Source: Mycobacterium paraseoulense (GTDB lineage: Bacteria; Actinomycetota; Actinomycetes; Mycobacteriales; Mycobacteriaceae). Taken from it: 64,000 nucleotides of DNA. This document shows positions 41,404-50,247 of the stretch, in pieces; the stretch's first letter is position 1; every line of letters begins with the position of its first letter. Position numbers and translations under genes: made by a program. Below the pieces are notes generated by a model, which was not told the DNA's origin, searched no databases, and saw only the letters and a list, made by a program, of their open reading frames with translations. The stretch lies in assembly GCF_010731655.1 (NCBI RefSeq), contig NZ_AP022619.1, forward strand, positions 5,580,001 to 5,644,000, read 5' to 3'.

Positions 41404-42237
41404 ATGTGGAACATCGACGGATGCAACGTGTTCGGAGAGGCCGCCGGAAGGGGAGAGCCAGTGCTGCTGCTGCACGGCTACCCGCAGAGCGCATCCTGCT
41501 GGCGCCACCAGATCGCGGCGCTGTCCGAACGCCACCACGTCGTGGCGCCGGATTGGCCCGGCTTCGGCCGCTCCGATCCGCCGCCGACCGCACCCACCTA
41601 CGACAACGAGATAGCGCGGATCGAACGATTCGTCGAGGAGTTGGGATGGCAACGGTTCAACCTCTGCGCGCATGACTACGGCGGCTTCATCGGCCTCGGC
41701 TACGCCATCCGCCATCCCGGGCGCGTGTTGCGACTCGCACTGCTGAACACCCGCGCACACGGCATCTTTCGCCCATGGTTCTACCGCTTTTCGCGAGGCC
41801 AACACTGGATCGCCACCCACCCGGCTCCGTCTCAAGCCGCACAACGTCTTCCGCTGGCCACCCTGCACCATGTGGCGCTGACCCGCTACCGAAGACTCGG
41901 CTGCTTCGATGCCACGCTCGAAGCAGAGTATCTGGGCTGGATGAATTCGCCCGAAGGAAAGCGCACGTTCTGGAACTTCTTCGCGCACTACCCGGTGCCC
42001 GCCGTCGGGTGGCTTGCGCAGGGACTCGGCACGATAGGGTGCCCGGTCGCCGTGATCTGGGGTGACCGCGATCCCTATATCCCGTTGAGCACCGCGCGCG
42101 AATTGGCCGCGTCCATTCCGCGCGCCACACTGATTCGGCTGCCGGGCGCCGACCACTATGTCATGGAGGAACGCCCCCACGAGGTGAGCGCCGCGCTACT
42201 CAGCCTGCTGAGTGCACCGCTGACGGCCCGCGCCTAG
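41404..42237 (+). CDS. Alpha/beta hydrolase, haloalkane dehalogenase/epoxide hydrolase-like
   Basis: A 277-aa enzyme. It has oxyanion strand LLLHGYPQSASCW, then CAHDYGGF with an Asp nucleophile (D91) rather than Ser, PVAVIWGDRDPYIP and catalytic His in GADHYVMEERP. An Asp nucleophile in this setting marks dehalogenases and epoxide hydrolases. Choosing between them needs the cap-domain residues. It converges on mmr with a 2-bp gap. Confidence 0.85.
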   Translation: MWNIDGCNVFGEAAGRGEPVLLLHGYPQSASCWRHQIAALSERHHVVAPDWPGFGRSDPPPTAPTYDNEIARIERFVEELGWQRFNLCAHDYGGFIGLGYAIRHPGRVLRLALLNTRAHGIFRPWFYRFSRGQHWIATHPAPSQAAQRLPLATLHHVALTRYRRLGCFDATLEAEYLGWMNSPEGKRTFWNFFAHYPVPAVGWLAQGLGTIGCPVAVIWGDRDPYIPLSTARELAASIPRATLIRLPGADHYVMEERPHEVSAALLSLLSAPLTARA

Positions 42238-42239
42238 CG

Positions 42240-42563
42240 TCAGTGCGCGCCGGACAGGTTCAGCGTCACCACGCCGGCGATGATCAGCGCGATCCCGACG
42301 ACCTTGGCGACCGAGACCGTCGAGCCGAGAAACAGCACCGCGATGAGCACGATGAGCGCGGTGCCGATCGCCGACCACAACGCGTAAGCGACGTCTGTTT
42401 GCATGCCGCGCGAGATCGACACTGCCAGGAGCGCAAAGGAGATGGCGTAACCCGTGAGGCAGATGACCGTCGGCCACAGGCGGGTGAAGCCTTCCGTGCT
42501 CTTGAGCAGGCTGGTCGCGATGACCTCCGCGAAGATGGCGCAGAAGAGAAGCAGATAGGTCAA
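42240..42563 (-). CDS. mmr: SMR multidrug efflux protein Mmr
   Basis: A 107-aa, four-helix small multidrug resistance transporter of cationic dyes and drugs. FCAIFAEVIATSLLKSTEGF carries the essential Glu. GMQTDVAYALWSAIGTALIV and VTLNLSGAH at the end are nearly identical to the M. tuberculosis Mmr as I recall it. The start is a TTG at 42563 after GAGGAGG, giving the same length as the known protein. The TetR gene next to mmr in M. tuberculosis (Rv3066) is not adjacent here. Confidence 0.95.
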   Translation of the reverse strand: MTYLLLFCAIFAEVIATSLLKSTEGFTRLWPTVICLTGYAISFALLAVSISRGMQTDVAYALWSAIGTALIVLIAVLFLGSTVSVAKVVGIALIIAGVVTLNLSGAH

Positions 42564-42584
42564 GACGCCTCCTCGCGTGCGGAC

Positions 42585-42602
42585 GTACATGTATGTGTGT
42601 AC
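42585..42602. promoter_or_regulatory. Inverted repeat in the mmr/hydrolase intergenic region
   Basis: GTACA (42585-42589) and TGTAC (42598-42602) with an inner palindrome TACATGTA (42586-42593), 22 bp upstream of the mmr start. It is a possible operator for an Mmr regulator encoded elsewhere. Confidence 0.45.
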
Positions 42603-42629
42603 AGGACTGTCGTGGCAGGATCGCGTCGT

Positions 42630-43553
42630 ATGACCTGTCCCGCCCAACCGCTGCGGTTCGACGTGGGCGACGTGGTCGGGGAGCAGGCGTCGCTGGCGGC
42701 GACGTACTACCCCGCGCGCACCGGCGCCAAGGCGCTGGGACTGTTGGTCTGCCTGCCGGGCGGCACCTACAGTCGCGACTACTGGGACCTGCGCATCCCC
42801 GGCCATCACGGGTATAGCTTCGCCGATTTCGCCACCGGGAACGGCTACGCCGTGGTGACCATAGACCCGCTCGGTACCGGCGAGAGCTCGCAGCCGGCAC
42901 GCGATTTCGACTTCAGCGACATCGCCGCCACGCTCGCGCAGGCGGTTTCGGAGTTGCCGAGCGCCATCGGAATCCAGGCACCCGCGGTGGCCATGGCCCA
43001 TTCCCTCGGCGGCTACCTGGCGATCACGCAGCAGGCGCTGTTTTCCAGCTTCACCGCGCTGGCCCTGCTCGGGTGCACCAATCAACACGTGGCGCCGCTG
43101 AACCTGGACCCGGCATTCATCGCCCGCTCGGCAACCCCGCGGGGGCGCGCCGAGCTCGCCCGGGAGATACTTGCCGCCCTTCAGCGGCCCTACTTCGAGG
43201 GGCCGCGCGAGCACCTGCAGAGCTGGTTCCACCTCAGCGATGTTCCGGCAGGCGTGGTGGCGGCGGACCGCGTGGTCGCAACGTCGATGGTGCCGCGGGT
43301 GTTCGGCACCGCCATGATCCCCGGTGTCGTCGCCGAACACGCGGCGCTGATCGACGTCCCGGTGTTGATCGGCTACGGTGCCGTCGACGTTTCACCCGAT
43401 CCGCGCGCCGAGGCCGCCGTGTATCGCAGTTGCCCGGACATCACCACCCTGGTGGTGGCCGACAGCGCGCATTGCCACAACATGGCGTCGAGCCGCCACC
43501 GGCTTTGGCGACGTCTGCTCGGCTGGGCCGCGACCGTAACCTTGCGATCGTGA
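42630..43553 (+). CDS. Alpha/beta hydrolase
   Basis: A 307-aa protein from the ATG at 42630; a GTG at 42612 would add six residues. LLVCLPGGTYSRDYW forms the oxyanion region, AMAHSLGGYL holds the nucleophile Ser (S125), and LVVADSAHCHNMASS the likely His. Substrate unknown. The DoxX gene overlaps its stop (GTGA), so the two are coupled. Confidence 0.82.
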   Translation: MTCPAQPLRFDVGDVVGEQASLAATYYPARTGAKALGLLVCLPGGTYSRDYWDLRIPGHHGYSFADFATGNGYAVVTIDPLGTGESSQPARDFDFSDIAATLAQAVSELPSAIGIQAPAVAMAHSLGGYLAITQQALFSSFTALALLGCTNQHVAPLNLDPAFIARSATPRGRAELAREILAALQRPYFEGPREHLQSWFHLSDVPAGVVAADRVVATSMVPRVFGTAMIPGVVAEHAALIDVPVLIGYGAVDVSPDPRAEAAVYRSCPDITTLVVADSAHCHNMASSRHRLWRRLLGWAATVTLRS

Positions 43554-43978
43554 CAAGGGACTTGGATCGGCGACTGGACGGTTACGCGCCGGCGGTGCTC
43601 AGTCTGTTTCGGCTCGTCTACGGTTTGCTCTTCGCCGCATACGGTTCGAGGAGCCTGTTCGATTGGCCCGTCCGGTCGCCGGTTCGCATCGAATTCGGAT
43701 CCTGGCCCGGCTGGTATGCCGGGTTGATCGAGGTCGTTGCGGGTCTGCTCATCACCGCCGGACTGTTCACCCGCGCCGCCGCGTTCGTGGCCTCGGGGCA
43801 GATGGCGGTCGCCTACTTCTGGATCCACCAACCCCAGGGGCTCTGGCCGGTCGCCGATCCGCCGGCGGGCAACGGTGGGACGCTGGCGGTCCTTTTCTGC
43901 TTCGCATTCTTCCTGCTGGTCTTCACCGGGGGCGGAAGCTACTCGATCGACGCCCTGCGCGGACGGGCCTTCCGATAG
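43550..43978 (+). CDS. DoxX-family membrane protein
   Basis: A 142-aa protein with four membrane helices: LSLFRLVYGLLFAAYGSRSL, GLIEVVAGLLITAGLFTRAA, FVASGQMAVAYFWIHQPQG and LAVLFCFAFFLLVFTGGG, then SIDALRG, the family's usual ending. DoxX-type proteins take part in membrane redox or sulfur defence in mycobacteria with SodA/SseA; here it is linked to a hydrolase instead. Confidence 0.88.
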   Translation: MTRDLDRRLDGYAPAVLSLFRLVYGLLFAAYGSRSLFDWPVRSPVRIEFGSWPGWYAGLIEVVAGLLITAGLFTRAAAFVASGQMAVAYFWIHQPQGLWPVADPPAGNGGTLAVLFCFAFFLLVFTGGGSYSIDALRGRAFR

Positions 43979-44034
43979 ACCGGGGATAATGGCATTCTCT
44001 GATACGGAGAACCCATTTCCGTAGGAGGCCGCAG

Positions 44035-44835
44035 GTGAGCATTGACCAACGGTGCGACGGGATGGTGGCGCTTGTCACCGGCAGCAGCCGCGGGCTGGGC
44101 AAGGCGATCGCCGCACGGCTCGCCGCCCGCGGTGCCACCGTCGCGCTGACCGCCCGCACGATGGACCCCGATCCTAAATACCGGGGGTCGCTGAGCGAGA
44201 CCCTGGACGAGATCGTCGCCGCCGGTGGAAAGGCCGTCGCGGTCCAAGCGGACCTGTCCCAATCCGAAGATCGGGCAAGGCTTTTCGCCGAAGTGGTCGG
44301 CGCGGTCGGCGCCCCGGACATCCTGGTCAACAACGCCGCGGTGACCTTCCTGCGTCCCCTGGACGCGTTTCCCGAACGGCGGGCCCGGGTGATGCTCGAG
44401 ATGCACGTTCTCGGCCCCCTCCAGTTGAGCCAGCTGGCCATTCCGGCGATGCGCGAGCGGGGGCGCGGCTGGATCCTCAACCTCACCTCGGTGGGTGGCG
44501 ATCTGCCGCCGGGGCCGCCGTTCTCGGAGTTCGATCGCACCGCGGGCTTCGGCATCTACGGGACGGTCAAGGCAGCGTTGAACCGGCTGACGAAAAGCCT
44601 TGCGGCCGAACTGTACGACGACGGCATCGCCGTCAACGCCGCCGCCCCCAGCAATCCGGTCGCCACGCCCGGGGCCGGCGCGCTGGACCTGGCCAAGACC
44701 GACACCGAGGACATCGAACTGATCACCGAGACCGCCTTCCGGCTGTGTACCGGTGATCCGAAGACCCTGACCGGTCGCATCGCGCACACCCGGCCCTTCC
44801 TCGCCGAGGTCGGGTGGACCCAACCCGCCCGCTGA
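44035..44835 (+). CDS. SDR-family oxidoreductase
   Basis: A 266-aa short-chain dehydrogenase. It has TGSSRGLGKAIAARLAARG, ILVNNAAVTF, and YGTVKAALNRLTKSL (Y-x3-K). It starts at the GTG at 44035 after AGGAGG. The kinase-like gene begins at the base after its stop. SDR genes with an APH-like partner often lie in mycobacterial lipid-degradation clusters, and the acyl-CoA dehydrogenase and hydratase just downstream agree with that. Confidence 0.87.
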   Translation: MSIDQRCDGMVALVTGSSRGLGKAIAARLAARGATVALTARTMDPDPKYRGSLSETLDEIVAAGGKAVAVQADLSQSEDRARLFAEVVGAVGAPDILVNNAAVTFLRPLDAFPERRARVMLEMHVLGPLQLSQLAIPAMRERGRGWILNLTSVGGDLPPGPPFSEFDRTAGFGIYGTVKAALNRLTKSLAAELYDDGIAVNAAAPSNPVATPGAGALDLAKTDTEDIELITETAFRLCTGDPKTLTGRIAHTRPFLAEVGWTQPAR

Positions 44836-45795
44836 ATGGCCGAGCTCGATTCGGAGGAGCTGCGGCGACGACTGCATGACCGCGGCGTCACCGGCGTCGC
44901 CCCCCTGACCGGCGGCGCGTCCAGCCTCACGTTCAAAGGCGCCTTGGCTGGCCATCCCGTGGTGATCAAGGTCGCACCGCCCGGCGTCGAACCGATCGGC
45001 CATCGCGACGTGCTGCGGCAGGCCCGCATCATCAAAGCGCTTGCCGGGACGCGTGTTCCGGTGCCCGAGGTGCTGTGGGAGGACTCCGGCGACCCGCCGC
45101 GCACGCCGCCCTTGTTCGTGATGTCACACGTCGACGGCACCTGTGTGGAACCGCTATTCGACGGCTGCGCCGGTTCCCGCGCCCTTCTCGAGCGGTACCG
45201 CAACGCATGCCGGGTCATGGCCGCGCTGCACAGTCTCTCGCCGAGCGGGCTCGGCTTAGCCGCCGAACCGGTCGTCGATGCGGTTGCCGAAGTCTGGCGA
45301 TGGTGCGAAACGCTGCGGACCGTCGACGCGGCGCTGGTGCCCGATTGGCCGGAATTGCGCGACGCGTTGTTGGATTGCGCCCCAACGGCTGTGCCGCCGA
45401 GCGTGGTGCATGGTGATTTCCGGCTGGGCAACCTGATGGCCGTCGGGCCCCGCATCAACGCGGTCATCGATTGGGAAATCTGGTCGGTGGGCGATCCGCG
45501 CATCGACGCGGGCTGGTTTCTGATCAACTGCGACCCGGACACCTACCGGCGTGTTCCGGTGGCGGCGGGCACGGTGCCGCCCATGGCCGAGCTCGCCGAG
45601 ATCTACCGAGAAGGGTTGGGCCGCGGGGTCACCGACCTGGCCTGGTTCATGGCGCTGGCGTGCTTCAAGTCGGCGGCGACCTGGGCGCTGATCGTCAAGC
45701 ACAACCGGCGAAGGCGCTCGCCGCGGGCGGAATTCGAGGCCATGGCGGCAACGCTTCCGGGGTTGCTGGCTCGGGCGCGGTCACTGCTGGATTAA
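44836..45795 (+). CDS. Aminoglycoside-phosphotransferase-like kinase (ACAD10-type)
   Basis: A 319-aa protein kinase-fold enzyme. It has VVIKVAPP (ATP-binding Lys), VVHGDFRLGNLMAV (catalytic loop HGDxxxxN) and AVIDWEIWSVGDP (DFG-like Asp). In mycobacteria this subfamily accompanies acyl-CoA dehydrogenases, and in humans it is fused to one (ACAD10/11), where it phosphorylates 4-hydroxyacyl-CoAs. An ACAD gene of the matching type lies at 46935-48230. A role in hydroxy-fatty-acid breakdown is therefore more likely than drug resistance. Confidence 0.85.
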   Translation: MAELDSEELRRRLHDRGVTGVAPLTGGASSLTFKGALAGHPVVIKVAPPGVEPIGHRDVLRQARIIKALAGTRVPVPEVLWEDSGDPPRTPPLFVMSHVDGTCVEPLFDGCAGSRALLERYRNACRVMAALHSLSPSGLGLAAEPVVDAVAEVWRWCETLRTVDAALVPDWPELRDALLDCAPTAVPPSVVHGDFRLGNLMAVGPRINAVIDWEIWSVGDPRIDAGWFLINCDPDTYRRVPVAAGTVPPMAELAEIYREGLGRGVTDLAWFMALACFKSAATWALIVKHNRRRRSPRAEFEAMAATLPGLLARARSLLD

Positions 45796-45807
45796 CGGGG
45801 CACCCGA

Positions 45808-46068
45808 TCAGCTGCAGTTGGCGTGGAGATTCTGGCACCACATTCCGACGCCACCCCAGTCACCCCCCGAGCCGACTGAATCTTCGTATGGGTTCGTCAT
45901 GGTGGTCGGGTACTGAATCTGCCATTCGTCGATCGTCGGGATGTCGTCCACCTGGCCCGGGTCCGGAGACGCGAGCGCCCTTCCGACCGAAAATCCGGTG
46001 CCGCCCGTCAAAACGGCAACGGCCGTCAAACCCACGACAACCAGGGCAGCATACCTACGCTTCATCAT
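45808..46068 (-). CDS. Small exported hypothetical protein
   Basis: An 86-aa protein with a signal peptide (AALVVVGLTAVAVLTGGTGF) followed by an acidic mature part ending SGGDWGGVGMWCQNLHANCS with two cysteines that may pair. Two consecutive ATGs (46068 and 46065) are possible starts. No family recognised. Confidence 0.6.
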   Translation of the reverse strand: MMKRRYAALVVVGLTAVAVLTGGTGFSVGRALASPDPGQVDDIPTIDEWQIQYPTTMTNPYEDSVGSGGDWGGVGMWCQNLHANCS

Positions 46069-46206
46069 CGCGGCCCTTCCGTCGTCTGCCTGAACCGCCG
46101 CTAAGCAGAGCTTAATTCTACCTACGGTGTCTACATCGCATAAGAGTCACAAACACACAACAACTTTGATCGGCGGCCCAGCAAATTTCGCGACTCGAAA
46201 CGGCAA

Positions 46207-46938
46207 GTGCGTACGTTGTCGTTCGTGAGGCCGGTAGCGGTGGTCGTTCGTCGCGCGCTGGCGGTCGCCGTTTGCCTCGTCATGTCGGTGGTCACGGCGC
46301 CGGCGGCGACCGCCGATCCCGATGACGGTCCCGAGATCGAGCCCGCCGCTGCAGCGTCGGCACCGGCCGGGGGGGCGGTGCCCTCGAATCCCCCCGTCAT
46401 CCTCAACACTCCCGACGGCTGGACCCTGGGGCTGGGCGCAAAGGACGAGGCGCAAGTCCCGGTGGCACCGCTGACCACCTCCGTAGCGTCGCGCGAATAC
46501 ATGGCCAGCGGCATCTTCGTCGGCTCGCTGAAAGGATCGGAAGAGCCCCACGGAATCCTGGAAGTGGGCTATCAGATCGGCTGCGGTATCGATATGAGTA
46601 CGTCCAACGGCGTGATCATGGAGGGTGGCGCCGGCATCATCCCGGGCGTCAGCCCCACCTTCGACACCACCGGTACATTGCCGCCTCTGCTGCCGTTTGT
46701 TTCGACTCCCTTGAACGGCGTGATGAGCATCGGCATGAAACCCGGCCTCGTCCTCACGGTGCCGGTGATCAAGAAACAATTCAAGGGCGCAAATCCCTGG
46801 GTCATGATCAGCAACTTTCACATCAAGATCGACGGGTGCGTCGGGCAGTCGTTCATCCGCTCCTATGCGGTGCTGACCCGAATGACGGACCTGTCCGACG
46901 TGGTGCTGTCCTACGTCGGCGTCACCAAATCGGTCTAG
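46207..46938 (+). CDS. MspA-family porin
   Basis: A 243-aa exported protein. A hydrophobic signal ends TAPAATAD and is followed by a Pro/Ala-rich stretch. Then TPDGWTLGLGAKDEAQVPVA, EYMASGIFVGSLKG, GYQIGCGIDMSTSNGVIMEG and the C-terminal KIDGCVGQSFIRSYAVLTRM are read. These are the conserved blocks of MspA-type octameric porins of the outer membrane. The mature part carries a Cys pair (CGIDM, DGCVG). The GTG at 46207 and a GTG seven codons on are both possible starts. Such porins are best known in fast growers; homologues exist in some slow growers. Confidence 0.85.
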   Translation: MRTLSFVRPVAVVVRRALAVAVCLVMSVVTAPAATADPDDGPEIEPAAAASAPAGGAVPSNPPVILNTPDGWTLGLGAKDEAQVPVAPLTTSVASREYMASGIFVGSLKGSEEPHGILEVGYQIGCGIDMSTSNGVIMEGGAGIIPGVSPTFDTTGTLPPLLPFVSTPLNGVMSIGMKPGLVLTVPVIKKQFKGANPWVMISNFHIKIDGCVGQSFIRSYAVLTRMTDLSDVVLSYVGVTKSV

Positions 46939-48230
46939 CCGCGGGGAATGCCCGCCAGCTTGTCGGCGAACTTCGCCTCGGCCGCCGCGTGCAGGCGCAG
47001 CAAGTGCTCGGACGGGAACAGGTCGGGCGCCGGCTGGCGGTCTTTCAACAGCAAGCGGGCCAGCGTCACCTTGTGCACCTCGGTCGGACCGTCGGCAAGC
47101 CCCAGTACGAACGACTCCACCAAGTACTGCACGAACGGCATCTCGTGGGTGGTGCCCAGCGACCCGTGCAGCTGCAAAGCCCGCGACGACACATCGTGCA
47201 GGACCTTCTGCATCATCGCCTTCACCGCGGAAATGTCGGCCCGCACCGCCTTGTAATCGTTGAATTGGTCAATCTTCCAAGCGGTTTGGAGGGTGAGCAG
47301 GCGGAAGGCCTCGATCTCCATCCACGAGTCGGCGACCATCTCCTGAACGAGTTGCTTGTGGGACAGCGGCTCGCCCTGCGTGTACCGCGACACCGCCCGC
47401 TCGCACAGCATGTCGAAGATCCGGCGGACGAGGCCGACGGTGCGCATCGCATGATGAATCCGCCCGCCGCCCAAGCGGGTTTGTGCGACAACGAAGGCCC
47501 CGCCCCGCGGACCCAGCATATGGTTGGCCGGCACACGGACGTTTTCGTAGCGGACGTAACCCTCCCGCCCGCCGCCGGGCGCCTGATAACCCAGGCCCAC
47601 GTCGCGCAGCACGTTGATGCCGGGAGTGTCGCCGGGAACCACGAACATCGAATACCGCTGATAGGGCGGCGCGTCGGGGTCGGTCATGGCCATCACGATG
47701 ATGAACGACGCCATCGAGGCGAACGACGAGAACCACTTCTCCCCGTTGATGATCCAGTGGTCTCCGTCGGGTAGCGCGGTGGTGCGAAAGACTTTCGGGT
47801 CGGCGCCGCCCTGCGGCTCGGTCATCGAAAAGCAGGAAACGATCCGGTTGTCGAGCAGCGGCTCGAGGTAGCGGGATTTGAGCTCCGGGGTGCCGTAATG
47901 CGCGAGGATTTCGCTGTTGCCCGAGTCGGGGGCCTGGGAGCCGAAGACGATCGGGGCGCATTCCGAGCGGCCCAGTATTTCGTTGAGCAGCGCCAACTTC
48001 ACCTGCCCGTAGCCCGGGCCGCCCAAATGCGGACCGAGGTGGGTGGCCCACAGGCCGCGCTCCTTGACGACCTCCTGCAGCGGCGGGATCAGCGCCTGGC
48101 GCACGGGATCGTTAAGGTCGTGCGACTCCTTGACGATCAGGTCGATCGGTTCGCATTCTTCGCGCACGAAGTCCTCGACCCACTCGAGTTGCCGCGCCCA
48201 CTCCGGGTCGGTGGAGAAGTTCCACGACAT
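46935..48230 (-). CDS. Acyl-CoA dehydrogenase (ACAD10/11-like FadE)
   Basis: A 431-aa flavoenzyme. It has SCFSMTEPQGGADP (FAD/substrate loop), WIINGEKWFSSFASMASFII, LGPRGGAFVVAQTRLGGGRI, then RALQLHGSLGTTHEMPFVQY and ADGPTEVHKVTLARLLLK. The catalytic base position is as in the ACAD10/11 group. It pairs logically with the APH-like kinase at 44836. The stop overlaps the porin stop by 4 bp (convergent). An enoyl-CoA hydratase lies upstream on the same strand. Confidence 0.92.
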   Translation of the reverse strand: MSWNFSTDPEWARQLEWVEDFVREECEPIDLIVKESHDLNDPVRQALIPPLQEVVKERGLWATHLGPHLGGPGYGQVKLALLNEILGRSECAPIVFGSQAPDSGNSEILAHYGTPELKSRYLEPLLDNRIVSCFSMTEPQGGADPKVFRTTALPDGDHWIINGEKWFSSFASMASFIIVMAMTDPDAPPYQRYSMFVVPGDTPGINVLRDVGLGYQAPGGGREGYVRYENVRVPANHMLGPRGGAFVVAQTRLGGGRIHHAMRTVGLVRRIFDMLCERAVSRYTQGEPLSHKQLVQEMVADSWMEIEAFRLLTLQTAWKIDQFNDYKAVRADISAVKAMMQKVLHDVSSRALQLHGSLGTTHEMPFVQYLVESFVLGLADGPTEVHKVTLARLLLKDRQPAPDLFPSEHLLRLHAAAEAKFADKLAGIPRG

Positions 48231-48265
48231 GCGCCGTCCTCTCGTCGATGCTCACGTTGAGTCGC

Positions 48266-49042
48266 TCACGACGACCACTTCTTGCGGCGCTCGGCGGCCT
48301 CGTCCGTGGCGTGGGAGATCACCTGGTTGCGGTTCTCCAGCTCCAGCGCCGCCGAGAAACTCGGGGCGTCGGCGTTGACCTGCAGGGCGCGCTTGGTCAG
48401 TTGGGCGCCCAGCGGGGGATGGCTCGCGATCAGCGTCGCCAACTCAAGGGCCCGCTCGGGCAGCCGGCCCGGTTCGGTCACCTCGCTGACCAGACCGCGC
48501 CGGTCGGCTTCCTCGGAAGACACCGTGCGGCCGGTGAGCATCCAGTCGGCGGCCACGCTGGTGCCCACGATGCGCGGTAGGTGGTAGCTCATGCCCATCT
48601 CGGCGCCCGAGAGGCCGAGCAGGATGGCGGCGTTGCCGAACGATGCGTTGTGCGAACAGATTCGGATGTCGGCCGCCAGGCATAGCGCGAGTCCGGCGCC
48701 GACACAGGGGCCGTTGACCGCGGCGACGACCGGTTGCGGCAGCGCGCGGACGGCTTCCGCCAGGGCGGCCATCCGCTCCTGGAAGCGCATCCGGTCCAGC
48801 GCGGGTGCGGTGGCCTCCAGCATCGACGGACCGAAGTCGCGCACGTCGATGCCGGCGCAAAACCCACGCCCCGCCCCGGTCAGCACGACGGCACGCACCG
48901 AGCGGTCGGCGGCCAGCTCGGCGAGCGACCGGGCCAGTTCGGTTTGCATCGCCTCGTTGATGGCGTTGAGTCGCTCGGGGCGGTTCAGGCGCAGCACGGC
49001 GACTCCGTCGCAGGGCCGCTCGAGTTCCAGTGCGCTCGGCAT
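48266..49042 (-). CDS. Enoyl-CoA hydratase/isomerase family protein
   Basis: A 258-aa crotonase-fold protein from the ATG at 49042; a GTG two codons earlier is possible. LTGAGRGFCAGIDVRDFGPS gives the first oxyanion loop, VAAVNGPCVGAGLALCLAAD the second, and GLSGAEMGMSYHLPRIVG the active-site region with Glu. It acts on enoyl-CoA in beta-oxidation. It is 35 bp upstream of the acyl-CoA dehydrogenase and co-directional, so a two-gene operon is likely. Confidence 0.9.
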   Translation of the reverse strand: MPSALELERPCDGVAVLRLNRPERLNAINEAMQTELARSLAELAADRSVRAVVLTGAGRGFCAGIDVRDFGPSMLEATAPALDRMRFQERMAALAEAVRALPQPVVAAVNGPCVGAGLALCLAADIRICSHNASFGNAAILLGLSGAEMGMSYHLPRIVGTSVAADWMLTGRTVSSEEADRRGLVSEVTEPGRLPERALELATLIASHPPLGAQLTKRALQVNADAPSFSAALELENRNQVISHATDEAAERRKKWSS

Positions 49043-49325
49043 GGTCACACCCGGCCACCGGGCGCGCGCACCGCGGCGAGAATCGAGGTGTCGATGACGA
49101 CTCCGATCATTGGGGGCGGGACCTCACGGGTCACCGGTATCGTAATTCGTCTCTCGAGTTCGGAGAACTATCTTCTCCGAATCGGCGAAGCGATTCTCCA
49201 AGCGTTGGGTTTGGTCCACTCACGCCGCGTCCCGCCGAGCTCAACCCTACGATTTACACATGCGTGAGCGGGGCACGTTTGTGGTCGGCGTCGATGTCGA
49301 GGAGCGCCAGTCGAGGATAGCGAGC

Positions 49326-50000
49326 ATGCGGCGCGCGCTGGCGGTCCTGCTGCTGTCCGCGCTGGCAGCGGGGTGCACCGTAACGACCGACGGGAGGGTG
49401 GTTGCGGCTCCGACGTTGGGTCATGCCCCGCCACCGCTGCCGCCGAGTGAGCTGTCGGGATTGTTGCTCGACACCGGCGATATCGGCACCATCATGGATG
49501 CTCACATGGAGGTCGTTGACTCCGGCGACACGATGTACACCAACCGTCCCCTCGAGGATGGGTGCCTGGTTTGGGCCGAAGCGCAGGAATACTCCTACCA
49601 AGGCAGCGGCTGGACAGCTGTGCGCGTGCAGCAGCTCAAGGACCACCGCGATCGTGCGGACCACATCGCCTACCAGGCGGTGGTGGCGTTCCCCGGGGCT
49701 CTGGGCGCCCATGATTTCTATGCCAGCCAGGTGACCGGCTGGGCCAACTGCGACAACCGGCGTGTCGACCTTCATGACCCGGGCGACCCGAACGCCCATT
49801 ACTGGTCGCTGAGCAAGGCCAGCGTCGCGGACGGAGTCTTGACGATCACTCGGGTCCAAGAAGAAGGTTCGGAGGGCTGGGCGTGCCAGCGAGCGTTGAC
49901 TACGGCCAACAACGTTGTCGTCGATGTGAGCGCCTGCGCCGACCACGTCGACGATCGGGGTGCTCAGATCGCCAAGCGGATCGCGAAGAAGATCCCTTAG
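49326..50000 (+). CDS. Sensor-domain lipoprotein (PknH-like extracellular domain)
   Basis: A 224-aa lipoprotein from the ATG at 49326. The lipobox LAAG-C puts the acylated Cys at residue 17. The mature domain starts after a Pro-rich linker with LSGLLLDTGDIGTIMDAHME, has WTAVRVQQLKDHRD, GWANCDNRRVDLHDPG and GWACQRALTTANNVVVDVSA, and matches the PknH sensor-like domain found in many mycobacterial lipoproteins. Two Cys pairs are expected. Ligand unknown. Confidence 0.85.
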   Translation: MRRALAVLLLSALAAGCTVTTDGRVVAAPTLGHAPPPLPPSELSGLLLDTGDIGTIMDAHMEVVDSGDTMYTNRPLEDGCLVWAEAQEYSYQGSGWTAVRVQQLKDHRDRADHIAYQAVVAFPGALGAHDFYASQVTGWANCDNRRVDLHDPGDPNAHYWSLSKASVADGVLTITRVQEEGSEGWACQRALTTANNVVVDVSACADHVDDRGAQIAKRIAKKIP

Positions 50001-50247
50001 TGGGGAGGCCCGCCCGCCGGCGGCAACACCCGGGGGCGTCGGGGGCCTGATGCGGACTCGGCGATGAAAGTTACTGCCGTACATCAGTTTTAGTGAGCAA
50101 CGACGTTCGGTGGGGAGGGCACCGGATACACAGATGCTCCCATGTTGCGGCAATGGTCGACAGAAATGTGTCACCGCTTCGGTTCCTGGTCGCTCCTAGC
50201 TGGTGAATGCAGCCAACCGGGCTTGCGAACACCGAAGGAGAATATTC

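Noticed and set aside
39749..41614. 621-codon plus-strand frame
   Set aside because: Antisense of glgP; it also runs through the glgP start region and the promoter of the next gene.
44836..45795. Aminoglycoside resistance gene
   Set aside because: The kinase fold matches, but the neighbourhood (SDR, ACAD, hydratase) and subfamily point to acyl-CoA metabolism.
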